Source: a virus. Taken from it: a stretch of 51,746 nt of DNA. The stretch is taken from positions 1 through 51,746 of the IMG/VR virus record IMGVR_UViG_3300037507_003457; one strand, written 5' to 3'. Below, one piece after another: positions 25,069 to 32,900 of this stretch. The position numbers and the translations under genes were made by a program. The stretch's first letter is position 1. The number at the start of each line of letters is the position of its first letter. The notes under the pieces were generated by a model. The model saw only the letters and a list, made by a program, of their open reading frames with translations. It searched no databases and had not been told where the DNA came from.

Positions 25069-26135
25069 CTGAGTTTTTCATCCTCAGAGCACTGACTATA
25101 TCTTGCTCCCAAAATGACTCGTTACAATCGTTTTTCTCCCGACCCTGCTGTTATTCGAGAGTTGGCATCAAAAATGCCAGATGTCGAAGCAGCAAAAATT
25201 CTAGGAGTAACAATGGTGACGTTCTATAAAGCTAGAAAGCAATTAGGTATTCCATCTTATTTTGAGCAAACAGGTAAACGAATAAGAAAATCAGGAGAAA
25301 CTTACTCTTTTATGAGTTATGATGACCGGTATTTTAAGGTCATCGATTCACCTGATAAAGCTTATTTTTTAGGTTTGCTGGCATCAGATGGAAACATAAG
25401 TCCTAGATTAACGGCTGTACGAATTGCTTTAAAAGAAGAAGATAGTCTAATTTTAGAGCAATTTAGAAAGTTTTTAGGTGAAGATGCACCTGAACTTAAA
25501 ACTAAGACTTCTAAGATAAATGGGAAGCTTAGTGCTCCTCAAAAAGTCTTAGCTCTTAGTAAAAAATCCATGGTAGAAGACTTGTTGAAATTAGGAATAA
25601 CTCCAAACAAATCACACACCTTAAAACTTCTTTGTGACCTCCGTGAATTTAAAAAGGACTTCCTCAGAGGCGTGTGGGACGGCGACGGATCCATAACAGA
25701 ACGACGCTTTAAAGTAACCACTGCTTCTGAAGAATTTGCCAACCAACTTCAAACTTGGATTCTCGATGTAAGTGCAGTCAAACTCCTTATAAAAAAGGAA
25801 ACTACACAACGTGGAAAACAATTGTTTAATCTTCCAGGTTACATCAGGGACGCTAAAGCAATTAGAGCTATTTACGGAGAATCTAAGTTAGGTATTGAAC
25901 GTAAATTAAAAAATTACGAACAATACTGGGAGCCCCGGCGCTAGTGGACTTCATAATCCGGTCTGGATCGTATGTCCTAGTCGATGAACCTTCCACTCAT
26001 TCCTGAGAGGCTTGGCTGCTGATTGCCCCAGAATCCAAACTTTTTAACCGTTCACGCTTACTGTCACCAGTTACGTTGTAGGGTTTGGATCTTTTAAGAA
26101 GGGTTTCCAGCAATTCACCGGGTTGTCACTTTCTG
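25069..26135 (-). mobile_element. Group I intron in the major capsid gene
   Basis: Reading the minus strand, the segment after exon 1 shows the conserved core in order: GAATTGCTGGAAACCC (26116-26101; P strand), AATCAGCAGCCAAGC (26024-26010; Q strand), GGTTCATCGACTAGG (about 25990-25976; R strand) and AAGATATAGTC (about 25104-25094; S strand). GACTA at 25982-25978 pairs with TAGTC at 25098-25094 to form P7. A P1-like hairpin CTTTCTGA-GTAA-TCAGAAAG (26148-26129) spans the 5' splice region. An antisense endonuclease gene fills the loop between the P7 strands. Splice points are estimates chosen to restore the frame and end the intron in G. Confidence 0.85.
25114..25944 (+). CDS. LAGLIDADG homing endonuclease, antisense within the intron
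   Basis: 276 aa. The N-terminal 50 residues contain an HTH (VEAAKILGVTMVTFYKARKQ). Two LAGLIDADG motifs follow: AYFLGLLASDGN (83-94, acidic D92) and DFLRGVWDGDGS (182-193, D191), so it is a single-chain two-motif enzyme that should cut a long asymmetric site. It is encoded on the strand opposite to the capsid gene, in the P8-side loop of the intron. It is more AT-rich than the flanking capsid exons, which suggests separate acquisition. No clear ribosome-binding site precedes the ATG. Confidence 0.9.
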   Translation: MTRYNRFSPDPAVIRELASKMPDVEAAKILGVTMVTFYKARKQLGIPSYFEQTGKRIRKSGETYSFMSYDDRYFKVIDSPDKAYFLGLLASDGNISPRLTAVRIALKEEDSLILEQFRKFLGEDAPELKTKTSKINGKLSAPQKVLALSKKSMVEDLLKLGITPNKSHTLKLLCDLREFKKDFLRGVWDGDGSITERRFKVTTASEEFANQLQTWILDVSAVKLLIKKETTQRGKQLFNLPGYIRDAKAIRAIYGESKLGIERKLKNYEQYWEPRR

Positions 26136-26255
26136 ATTACTCAGAAAGGCGGCTGGGTTGTCAACCGGTTCTGCAGCCATCTCTACAACATACGCGGGAT
26201 GCGGACGGTAGAGCTCTGCACCGAGCAGCTTCGGAAAATCATTGTCGACGAACAA
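26136..26255 (-). CDS. Major capsid protein, exon 1
   Basis: In frame on the minus strand: a TTG start at 26255, preceded by GGAGG at 26268-26264 with 8-nt spacing, encodes MFVDNDFPKLLGAELYRPHP, then AYVVEMAAEP and VDNPAAFLSN. This reads as the missing N-terminal arm of the capsid protein and would join FLSN to RVDLNPQ of exon 2 (about 391 aa total). After it the frame runs into the intron and stops at TGA. The exact last codon is uncertain by a few bases. Confidence 0.8.
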
Positions 26256-26336
26256 AGCGTCAACCTCCGAAAAACTACATACTTAATTTAACGAAAAAAC
26301 ATCTATGTGAACACTTTCTTGTCGCATTTTTAGCGT

Positions 26337-27086
26337 TTAACCTTTCTGATTGCTCGAATTAACAGACGCACTAAATGTCCTGACAAGGTTACGTACACCC
26401 TCAGAACCTTGGAAGTACACCGAACCCAAGTTCGAAACGTAACGCGTTGAGCCGCCACGATAGATGGTGCGGATTACAGCCGACATCAAGCCAGGAACTT
26501 GAGCCCTAGTGGCTTCCGTGTATGTACGGCAATAGACCGGAGGGTTGTATATCCAGTCAGCTCGTGTAGCAACACCCGAACTAACAGCCGTGGTCAGTAG
26601 ACCACCTTCGTAGCGACCGTGAGTTACCCCACCTCCTGTAATACCTTCAGCAACCGTATTGGAATCTGGTGTTTTATAAGGAGAGTAATCTTGATTATCC
26701 GGCGCAACACCTCCGAAATACGTGTAAGGCAATGTTTGCCGAACACCGAAGTTCGAACTAAAGGAAGTTTGAACTTTGGCGTATGCGATTGTTGAAAAAC
26801 CTAAAGGTCTATATCCTTCTTCAGCACTAAGAGCCCCGCTTGGTTGATACGCAACACCAGGGGTGTAATCAATCCAGTAACCCGAGACAGCCTGTGGAGC
26901 TACACGCCAGTCATCCGTTAAATACCAGGAACCGCTATTAGGGGGTCCCGGTGTAATGCGACCGAGATCAGCTCCGACATCAACGATGCCAGAAGATACA
27001 ACTAAATAAGATTCATGATTAGGTCCGCTTTGAATCTGATGCAGACCAGAATCATATTTATAGTTCGTCAGCGGAATGTATCCCAC
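26337..27086 (-). CDS. Virion structural protein upstream of the capsid gene
   Basis: 249 aa, Gly/Ser/Tyr-rich and beta-like (YKYDSGLHQIQSGPNHESYL, RPLGFSTIAYAKVQTSF). The C-terminus has GGSTRYVSNLGSVYFQGSEG. No catalytic motif. It lies between the small helical genes and the capsid gene, so it is likely a head component. Confidence 0.6.
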   Translation of the reverse strand: MGYIPLTNYKYDSGLHQIQSGPNHESYLVVSSGIVDVGADLGRITPGPPNSGSWYLTDDWRVAPQAVSGYWIDYTPGVAYQPSGALSAEEGYRPLGFSTIAYAKVQTSFSSNFGVRQTLPYTYFGGVAPDNQDYSPYKTPDSNTVAEGITGGGVTHGRYEGGLLTTAVSSGVATRADWIYNPPVYCRTYTEATRAQVPGLMSAVIRTIYRGGSTRYVSNLGSVYFQGSEGVRNLVRTFSASVNSSNQKG

Positions 27087-27126
27087 GAGGCTATGGCATA
27101 TAGCCTCATTCTAAGTTTTAACTAAA

Positions 27127-27297
27127 TCAGATTTGACCCGAAGCTGCAACGATATTGTTCAACGTGCTCATGTCGGCACTGATGTTCGCCATGTCGGCGT
27201 TGTATTGAGCTTTTAACAAATCCAGTTCCTGCTTCAGTTGTTCAACTTCCTGTGTAGAAGAAGTCGAAGACCGACGGCGACCAAGAGGATTCGGCAT
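27127..27297 (-). CDS. Small coiled-coil protein (56 aa)
   Basis: ATG at 27297, TGA at 27127. A basic N-terminus (NPLGRRRSSTSS) is followed by a coiled coil, EVEQLKQELDLLKAQYNADM. Likely a minor head or assembly protein. It is separated from the next small gene by only 4 nt, which supports co-translation. Confidence 0.65.
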   Translation of the reverse strand: MPNPLGRRRSSTSSTQEVEQLKQELDLLKAQYNADMANISADMSTLNNIVAASGQI

Positions 27298-27301
27298 GAA
27301 T

Positions 27302-27472
27302 TTATTTATTCTTAGATTCAGTATACTTCTTCGCTTTTTTCTTCGCCTTTACACGCTCAGGAAGATCGCCTTTAGTTTCTTTTTCATACTCCTCAACCTT
27401 GGCTTTAGATATTTCTCCCCGCTCAGACATCGCGTAAAATTTGCGTCTTTGGCTATCTGACACAAAGGGCAT
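27302..27472 (-). CDS. Conserved small phage protein (56 aa)
   Basis: Starts MPFVSDSQRRKFYAMSERGE, followed by ISKAKVEEYEKETKGDLPER and a Lys-rich tail. The pattern PFVSxxQRRKFYA...G.IS...VEE is a very common tiny protein in aquatic phages, usually near head genes. Function not established. It lies just downstream of the terminator at 27506-27529, so it needs read-through or its own promoter. Confidence 0.75.
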   Translation of the reverse strand: MPFVSDSQRRKFYAMSERGEISKAKVEEYEKETKGDLPERVKAKKKAKKYTESKNK

Positions 27473-27505
27473 AAAAACCTCTAACTGGTTTAATTATAAA
27501 AAAAA

Positions 27506-27529
27506 TCCCCGAGATTTTACCCTCGGGGA
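27506..27529 (-). terminator. Intrinsic terminator after the scaffold-like gene
   Basis: Stem TCCCCGAG/CTCGGGGA (8 bp) with an 8-nt loop. On the minus strand it is followed by a run of T (TTTTTTTTATAATT). It would end transcripts from the portal/scaffold region before the small genes and capsid gene, so head genes are in at least two transcription units. Confidence 0.85.
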
Positions 27530-27557
27530 CTCCCACGTTTCTTCCGAACAGATTCTA

Positions 27558-28469
27558 TCAGGCTTGATCCAGGAAAAGAAGCTTGCTGCGGAAAGCTTCG
27601 GGACCCATTTGGCTCAGGTAGCGCCAAGCTTGTTCGGGGCTCTGATTCATGACTTGGCCAAAGCCTTGCCATTGGATTTGGGGATCAGCGCTAGGAGCGC
27701 CAGCACCAGCCGAAGCCGGAACAGCAGGCAGCTGGTCGTAGCGGGGCTGGTAATTTTCGGTAGGAGCAGTCTCATCCACGGGGTAAACCTCGGTAAAGAA
27801 CCGATTGGTGTAATCGGCCAAATGATCCGGGTCAGTGAGGATGGTCTCCATAGCCAGACCGCGAGCTGCAACATTCTCCAGCACCGAGTGCTGCTGAATC
27901 AGTGCATCCTCAAGCACCGTGGCATACTGATTCAGAATGCCGGGAGCTTCAATGCCGAAGTGATTAACGACGGCGGTTGTTGCGGGACTTAACTGAGCGC
28001 TCTGTTGCGCGTCCGTAGAAGTCGGAGAGGAAGTTTGGGTCGTATACCCGTTGCTGTACGAGGTCGGCTGAGCCGATGGTGCCTGGTAAAGATACGGTTG
28101 GGCCAGTGAACTCTGACTGTACAGTTGAGTATCCGGCATTTGTGCCGGGCTCTGCTGATACTGTGCTGTCTGGCTGGGGGACGGGGAGAGGCGTGAGACC
28201 ACCCGTTCCAAACTGCCCATCGCTGCTTCCCACGGATTGGACGGGGAGTAAGCCGACGGATACTGGCTGGACTGGTTGCTGGTAGAAGGGGCCGTAACCT
28301 GTTGTACCGGCGACGGCGCTTGGGGCATAGTTGCCGAAGGCGCCCCCTGGGTAGTTGCCACCCATTGCGGGTAGGCGGTTGAGCCCATATCCGCCGAGGG
28401 AGCGGCCTGAGGGGCTGCTACCGCCGGGGAGACCGGGCTCGGGATCGAAGCTGGGATCTGCTGGCTCAT
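27558..28469 (-). CDS. Scaffold-like head assembly protein
   Basis: 303 aa. The first 170 residues are disordered and rich in Ser, Pro, Gln, Ala. The C-terminal 130 residues are helical (APGILNQYATVLEDALIQQH, PEQAWRYLSQMGPEAFRSKL). This plan and the place between portal and capsid fit a scaffolding protein. From the first ATG it overlaps the portal gene by 506 nt in another frame. A later ATG at 28220 (residue 84, preceded by GGAAG) would shorten the overlap to about 257 nt. No protease domain is seen. Confidence 0.7.
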   Translation of the reverse strand: MSQQIPASIPSPVSPAVAAPQAAPSADMGSTAYPQWVATTQGAPSATMPQAPSPVQQVTAPSTSNQSSQYPSAYSPSNPWEAAMGSLERVVSRLSPSPSQTAQYQQSPAQMPDTQLYSQSSLAQPYLYQAPSAQPTSYSNGYTTQTSSPTSTDAQQSAQLSPATTAVVNHFGIEAPGILNQYATVLEDALIQQHSVLENVAARGLAMETILTDPDHLADYTNRFFTEVYPVDETAPTENYQPRYDQLPAVPASAGAGAPSADPQIQWQGFGQVMNQSPEQAWRYLSQMGPEAFRSKLLFLDQA

Positions 28470-30201
28470 AGCTGCCCGAGTAAGTCAGTTCTTGCGCAAG
28501 GTGGTCAAACGTCCTATAAAGCAAGGGCGTTAGGTTTAGCCGAGGATCAGCCGCTAAGGGCGTATTCGGCGCGAGTGGATGTGGCGCTTGCAACATCTGA
28601 TTCAATAATAGTAGAAATTGCTGAAAAGCGCCCTGAGTTTGTTGAATCATTCGGAAGGGAAAACCCTTCAACATTTCTGCACGCTCAGTATCCGTTTTAT
28701 CCGGGAACAAATACTTCAGAGCTTCGACGCTATCAACACCAAGCTCCTGAAGATTTCGAACGACAATAGATTTTTGGTTGACGTCATAGGCGGTGTCTTC
28801 ATAAACATCACCTTGGAACCTATAAGTAACTTCCCGATCACCATCAGGTGGTAGACCGAAAACACCACGTGGGACTTTGTTCTCGGTGACAGCAGTCTGA
28901 ATAGCAACCGTAACTTGATCTTCGTACTTATTAATTTTCTTTTGATACCTAGCAACCGACTCTTCTGTTTCTTCTTTAGGTGCGTTAGGGGGCAGCATCC
29001 CCATAACCTGAATGAAACTCTCGCGGAAAACCTGCTCTTGATGGTAGAGAATCATCTCCAACAACTTGCAGAATCCGTAGGTCAAGAAGCTCTTGTTTTT
29101 ACGAAGAGCTGTCGCCTGAGCCCGACCCATCAGACCCTTAATCTCCGTGGCAGTGGCACCAGCCGAGATCGAAATCTCATCGACTCCACCTAAAGCAGTA
29201 CGAATCTCTTCACGCAGTAATAAAGCGTAACGATTCATGTCCCCGTTTACCGGGTCCGGAGTCATGTAGCCCACGCGGTCGGAGGGCTCGACGTTCGCAA
29301 TAATCCGAGGAACTCTTAATCCACCAAGAGCGGAATTAGAGCCGAACGGTTCAGATACCCGAGTAGACGGAGAATCGATGCCACCAAAACCACTTTGACT
29401 GCTGATTGTGGGCCTGAAAGTTCGATCAGCGTCAGATGCTTCGACAAGATCGCTACGTGGACGCGAACTAATCAGCGTGGGATTACCAAAGAACTCAATA
29501 TTCTTCGCAATATTCGAAACCATCTGATCATGAAGCACAATCTGCTCCATGAACGGTTCGAATTCTCCTTCGCCGTCTGTTCCGCTTGCGTTCGGCTTGT
29601 TTAAAACCTCAACCGCAGGAATAAATCCAAGCGTGTTTGGACGCCTATTTTTTGGCGTTAAAACAGTGCCAGGGTCGAGCTCAAAACTTAATTCACTATT
29701 GGATTCAAACTCAGAAATTGTATCTGCAGTAATCGACAGCCTTACATAGCGTTTATTTTGCCCGTAAGTCTCTGAAGGCAACCCGAGAGCCGAATTGCGA
29801 ACTTTATAGCTGTAGATAATGATTACTTCTTCAATCTCGCCGTTAATATCGTGATAAACCCTGTACTGGTTTTTATTAAAGAAATAAATTTGATATTTGA
29901 GCTTTTCATCTGGACGGAAGTAGAACAAACCGCAGCCGTCGATCAGAAAATTGCGGATAACGGCTGGAAAACGAATGTCCAGCTTGTTAAGCGCAATTAA
30001 ATCCTGTAAAAACTTGTTTCGAGCTTTGTAGGTGTCTTGCTCGCAATAGAAAAACAGACCCTTCTTCATCATCAGCAGCGTCATTTGCTGCAAATGACTC
30101 AGAACAACCATAGTGGCCGCCTGTTTACTGCGATCCTGAGTGCGAGCCGACTCTAGGATCTCATTAAAACGTTGACGGACACTAAGGTTGTCGGCAGGCA
30201 T
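27964..30201 (-). CDS. Portal protein
   Basis: 745 aa. The N-terminal part (MPADNLSVRQRFNEILESAR, LLMMKKGLFFYCEQDTYKAR) and the core (LDIRFPAVIRNFLIDGCGLF, VGYMTPDPVNGDMNRYALLL, EIRTALGGVDEISISAGATA) match the wing/stem/clip plan of portal proteins. The last about 170 residues are Gly/Pro/Ser-rich and overlap the scaffold-like gene in a different frame. A portal dodecamer forms the DNA channel at one capsid vertex and docks TerL. It lies downstream of TerL with several small genes between. Confidence 0.85.
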   Translation of the reverse strand: MPADNLSVRQRFNEILESARTQDRSKQAATMVVLSHLQQMTLLMMKKGLFFYCEQDTYKARNKFLQDLIALNKLDIRFPAVIRNFLIDGCGLFYFRPDEKLKYQIYFFNKNQYRVYHDINGEIEEVIIIYSYKVRNSALGLPSETYGQNKRYVRLSITADTISEFESNSELSFELDPGTVLTPKNRRPNTLGFIPAVEVLNKPNASGTDGEGEFEPFMEQIVLHDQMVSNIAKNIEFFGNPTLISSRPRSDLVEASDADRTFRPTISSQSGFGGIDSPSTRVSEPFGSNSALGGLRVPRIIANVEPSDRVGYMTPDPVNGDMNRYALLLREEIRTALGGVDEISISAGATATEIKGLMGRAQATALRKNKSFLTYGFCKLLEMILYHQEQVFRESFIQVMGMLPPNAPKEETEESVARYQKKINKYEDQVTVAIQTAVTENKVPRGVFGLPPDGDREVTYRFQGDVYEDTAYDVNQKSIVVRNLQELGVDSVEALKYLFPDKTDTERAEMLKGFPFRMIQQTQGAFQQFLLLLNQMLQAPHPLAPNTPLAADPRLNLTPLLYRTFDHLAQELTYSGSYEPADPSFDPEPGLPGGSSPSGRSLGGYGLNRLPAMGGNYPGGAFGNYAPSAVAGTTGYGPFYQQPVQPVSVGLLPVQSVGSSDGQFGTGGLTPLPVPQPDSTVSAEPGTNAGYSTVQSEFTGPTVSLPGTIGSADLVQQRVYDPNFLSDFYGRATERSVKSRNNRRR

Positions 30202-30239
30202 TCGAAATTAGAACCTAAAAAAGGTAAATATGTAGCTTT

Positions 30240-30380
30240 TTAGCCTTTTTGCTCCATTTTGCGCTTCATTTTAGCTTTTTTAGCTTTATGAAGAGCCTCT
30301 TTGTGCTTTTCTTTTTTGTCTTCTGAAGCGTTTTTCTCCTCAAAATGCTTACGGAGACCTTCAGGCATACGATCAGCCAT
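30240..30380 (-). CDS. Small Lys-rich protein (46 aa)
   Basis: Begins MADRMPEGLRKHFEEKNASE, followed by a Lys/Ala helix ending KMKRKMEQKG. Its ATG overlaps the end of the GT17 gene by 8 nt. Highly basic, so perhaps nucleic-acid binding; similar tiny Lys-rich proteins lie beside portals in many aquatic phages. Confidence 0.65.
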   Translation of the reverse strand: MADRMPEGLRKHFEEKNASEDKKEKHKEALHKAKKAKMKRKMEQKG

Positions 30381-31215
30381 TTGGAAGCAAATACTCTCTT
30401 ACACGATCTATCTTAAACAATTCTGGAGGCAAAAGATCATGCGAATACGGAACTAAAACGTGATCTTTACGCCCTAACGGGTCAGTCCCACCGGCTTCTG
30501 GTTGATATTGCTCGATAAAATCAAGCATTTCCTGGCTATAGGCGGGTGCTACAGCATTAGGGATGTCGTCATAGCAGTGAGAGAACGAAGTTACCTTACG
30601 TTTTTTACGATTTGCGTCGCCCATCCACGAGAAATGCCAACCTGCATCGCAGTCTCCAACGATATAGTCGTTTGGATTGCAACGAATTTGTGAGAGAGTC
30701 TGCTCCAGATGCTCGTGGAGCACAACTGTCCCACAAGTCCAGTTTGTCGGAGGTTTAGAGGAATCCTGTTCGGGATCAACAACCCTCAAATCCGCACGTC
30801 CATAAAACATAGGCATAGACAGTCGGATACAACGCTCGGGATTTGCTGTTGCAAGTTCGACTGCCTCTAACAAAGCTGAAGGTTTTGGAATCTCGTCTAC
30901 GTCACTAAAGAAGAAAACAGAATCCGGAGGCGTCATCCGCATACCCACAGCGAGTGCATCGCGCTGGGCGTACTCTCGCATCCAAGGATTAAACACTTCT
31001 TCGGGAGAAGGTAGTTCCACATGGAGAACCTGAAGTTTATCTTCAGGAAAACCAAGCTCACGAATTGTATCTACGCACGTAAAAGGCTTAGGATCGCCCT
31101 TAAATGTTCTGTTTGCGTCCGTAATAATAAAACCGTCTACAACGTCTTTGAGGATGTTGTAGCGAAGCTCTAACAGCTCTTTTTCGTCAAAATAAAGAAA
31201 GCAATCAAAGAGCAC
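30373..31215 (-). CDS. GT17-like glycosyltransferase
   Basis: 280 aa. MLFDCFLYFDEKELLELRYN, then DGFIITDANRTFKGDPKPFT, NPWMREYAQRD and VFFFSDVDEIPKP (DVDEIP near residue 105, metal and sugar-nucleotide binding) are characteristic of family GT17 (beta-1,4 N-acetylglucosaminyltransferase-like), which is sporadic in bacteria and phages. It would transfer a sugar, perhaps GlcNAc, to an unknown acceptor. It is on the virion strand between small structural genes. The donor and acceptor are not deducible. Confidence 0.85.
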   Translation of the reverse strand: MLFDCFLYFDEKELLELRYNILKDVVDGFIITDANRTFKGDPKPFTCVDTIRELGFPEDKLQVLHVELPSPEEVFNPWMREYAQRDALAVGMRMTPPDSVFFFSDVDEIPKPSALLEAVELATANPERCIRLSMPMFYGRADLRVVDPEQDSSKPPTNWTCGTVVLHEHLEQTLSQIRCNPNDYIVGDCDAGWHFSWMGDANRKKRKVTSFSHCYDDIPNAVAPAYSQEMLDFIEQYQPEAGGTDPLGRKDHVLVPYSHDLLPPELFKIDRVREYLLPNG

Positions 31216-31241
31216 GGTGCCGACATTTAACTGTCAACATA

Positions 31242-31553
31242 TTAGCTCATAGATTGGGTAGGAGTTCCGCCTCCAGCTCTGAATTTGATGCCGTTGGAAC
31301 CATTTTGCTGCGAAAGTGACTTACGGAGCATAAAACGTTTCATATCTTCTACACGACCATCATCTTCTTTATACGCACCGAATGCGCCGAACTTAGGAGG
31401 AACGGGACCACCAGTCGGTTGGGACGCAAGATCCGTGGCGTATCCGACATTTTCAACACCGGGCTGCTGCAGAAATTGTTGAGCATCCGCAGCTTGACTT
31501 TGAGCGTCAAAAGCCTGAGCGTAAAAATTAGCGGCGCGACGGAACTGATCCAT
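31242..31553 (-). CDS. Hypothetical protein (103 aa)
   Basis: N-terminal helix rich in Ala/Gln (FRRAANFYAQAFDAQSQAAD), a Pro/Gly-rich middle and a basic helix (DDGRVEDMKRFMLRKSLSQQ). No family recognised. Located among small virion-strand genes, 2 nt from the next. Confidence 0.55.
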   Translation of the reverse strand: MDQFRRAANFYAQAFDAQSQAADAQQFLQQPGVENVGYATDLASQPTGGPVPPKFGAFGAYKEDDGRVEDMKRFMLRKSLSQQNGSNGIKFRAGGGTPTQSMS

Positions 31554-31555
31554 GA

Positions 31556-31768
31556 TTAAGAGTTCTTTCTTTCAATGTACTTGGAAGCTTTACGTCTTGC
31601 CTCTTTAGCCTTCTCGGTATTGGAAACTTGAGTATTTACAGGTTTCCCACGGGTTGCGGCTTTCTTTTTTTCATCTGTAGCACGGCGTTCTTCTGCGGAT
31701 AAAGATGCCCACGCGGATCTAGGTAAATATCGTTCGGTTCTTCCGCCTTCGCGAGCCAAATCAGCCAT
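31556..31768 (-). CDS. Conserved small phage protein (ERYLPRSAWASLS motif)
   Basis: 70 aa from the ATG at 31768, chosen because it overlaps the preceding stop (TAATG) and gives the conserved start MADLAREGGRTERYLPRSAW. It continues SLSAEERRATDEKKKAATRG, then NTEKAKEARRKASK. A longer frame from 31795 exists but adds residues outside the conserved part. Small Lys-rich protein of unknown function common in aquatic phages. Confidence 0.7.
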   Translation of the reverse strand: MADLAREGGRTERYLPRSAWASLSAEERRATDEKKKAATRGKPVNTQVSNTEKAKEARRKASKYIERKNS

Positions 31769-32202
31769 TACTGTATCGGACCTCCATAAAGCCATGCGTC
31801 ACAAGTACGTCTGGATGCACACTTAAACTTAAATAACTGACAATATCCTAAATCAGCTAGCTCTTGAACATCCAAAGGATCAGCAGCATGTTTCTCATTA
31901 ATACCCTCAATAATGCAGCCGATAACCCGTTCAGATTGGTCGAAAGCTGCGCAATTACCGCACAAAGCACTTTGAACATGCTCTATATCCGTATTCCATA
32001 GTTCAGCTTTACGTTCCCAAAAAGATTTATCGGGGTAGTCTGGATTTAAAGGACCGTAAGCAAATTTTTCTATAGTCCAATTACGATTTTTTACGTTCTC
32101 TTCTACATTTAAAGTTGCCGAGGGACAAGTAGAGGATTTTTGCGTAATTTCCTTCTCTAAAAAAACTTTAGATCTACTGGTGTGTTCCATATCGCTATCC
32201 AA
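31768..32202 (-). CDS. Conserved cysteine-rich protein, HiPIP-like Cys pattern
   Basis: 144 aa. From residue about 80: ALCGNCAAFDQSERVIGCII, then ADLGYCQLFKFKCASRRTCD and AWLYGGPI. The six cysteines (CxxC, C, C, C, C) and the C-terminal GGP recur in many phages; the layout recalls high-potential iron-sulfur proteins, so an Fe-S or zinc site is possible. The start is TTG at 32202 after GAGGAG, or an ATG at 32190. Function unknown. Confidence 0.7.
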   Translation of the reverse strand: MDSDMEHTSRSKVFLEKEITQKSSTCPSATLNVEENVKNRNWTIEKFAYGPLNPDYPDKSFWERKAELWNTDIEHVQSALCGNCAAFDQSERVIGCIIEGINEKHAADPLDVQELADLGYCQLFKFKCASRRTCDAWLYGGPIQ

Positions 32203-32362
32203 TTAATTCTCCTCTCATAAGTTGGGAAGCTGCTTTTCTTAACAAATTTTCTTTTACACTAGGAACTAACACTGCGTAAATATCCTTAAATTCAGGTAGA
32301 CCACTTTTTTCTCGATAGGATTCACCTCCGGAAAGAGCGGTTATAAGAGTCGAAAGATCCAT
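32195..32362 (-). CDS. Small hypothetical protein (55 aa)
   Basis: ATG at 32362, TAG at 32195. MDLSTLITALSGGESYREKS is followed by PEFKDIYAVLVPSVKENLLR. Helical; overlaps the next start by 8 nt and carries that gene's ribosome-binding site in its own 3' end, so it is probably translated with it. No family known. Confidence 0.6.
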   Translation of the reverse strand: MDLSTLITALSGGESYREKSGLPEFKDIYAVLVPSVKENLLRKAASQLMRGELIG

Positions 32363-32387
32363 AGTGAGTTTTCTTTAATTTTAAACT

Positions 32388-32615
32388 TTATTTTTTAGAT
32401 GATTCATATTCTTCCCGAGTCTGCCAGTCTTCCTTACCCCACCGAGTAAGTCTGTTGCTTTCCGATTTTTTACCTTCATAACGTCCACCCATATCTTTAT
32501 AGTATTTTGTCGCGAGCTGCATAGCCCGAGCACTGTGGCCACCAAGCTTTTTCCGAGCTTTAGCTTTTGCTTGCGCCCATTTTTCAGGGTCGCGTTTTTT
32601 AGCGATTTCAGCCAT
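32388..32615 (-). CDS. Conserved small phage protein (MAEIAKKRDPEKW family)
   Basis: 75 aa. MAEIAKKRDPEKWAQAKAKA, then KLGGHSARAMQLATKYYKDM and GGRYEGKKSESNRLTRWGKE. A strongly conserved basic protein found near head and terminase genes in many aquatic phages. Likely DNA- or RNA-associated; role not established. Its ATG abuts the stop of the next upstream gene (shared base). Confidence 0.8.
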   Translation of the reverse strand: MAEIAKKRDPEKWAQAKAKARKKLGGHSARAMQLATKYYKDMGGRYEGKKSESNRLTRWGKEDWQTREEYESSKK

Positions 32616-32899
32616 TAGTAAAGAACAAAAACGCCATTAACAGTACCACTTATTAATGCTGTACAGGCTACAGGGAATAATTCGTCACCCTGTAGGTTAT
32701 TAACAGTAAGTTCTTGATTAGGAGCGTCAGCAAGTTCAACAACTAAAACATCTTTACCGGAATGACTTTTAGCTTCAATAAAGATTCCGCGACAGACGGG
32801 AAAGTTCTTTCTCCCAGACGCTGGAAGCCACTCAAATCCGCTGCCATAAGGAAGCGAAGAAGTTTGTCCGTATACACTTCCAAAAGCTTTAACGTCCAT
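32615..32899 (-). CDS. Small structural (spike/decoration-like) protein
   Basis: 94 aa, all-beta pattern: FPVCRGIFIEAKSHSGKDVL, VVELADAPNQELTVNNLQGD, then LFPVACTALISGTVNGVFVL. The phrase G-x-LFPV...I..GT......L is typical of small phage head-spike or decoration proteins. Tightly packed between neighbours (1-nt contacts). Confidence 0.65.
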   Translation of the reverse strand: MDVKAFGSVYGQTSSLPYGSGFEWLPASGRKNFPVCRGIFIEAKSHSGKDVLVVELADAPNQELTVNNLQGDELFPVACTALISGTVNGVFVLY

Positions 32900-32900
32900 A

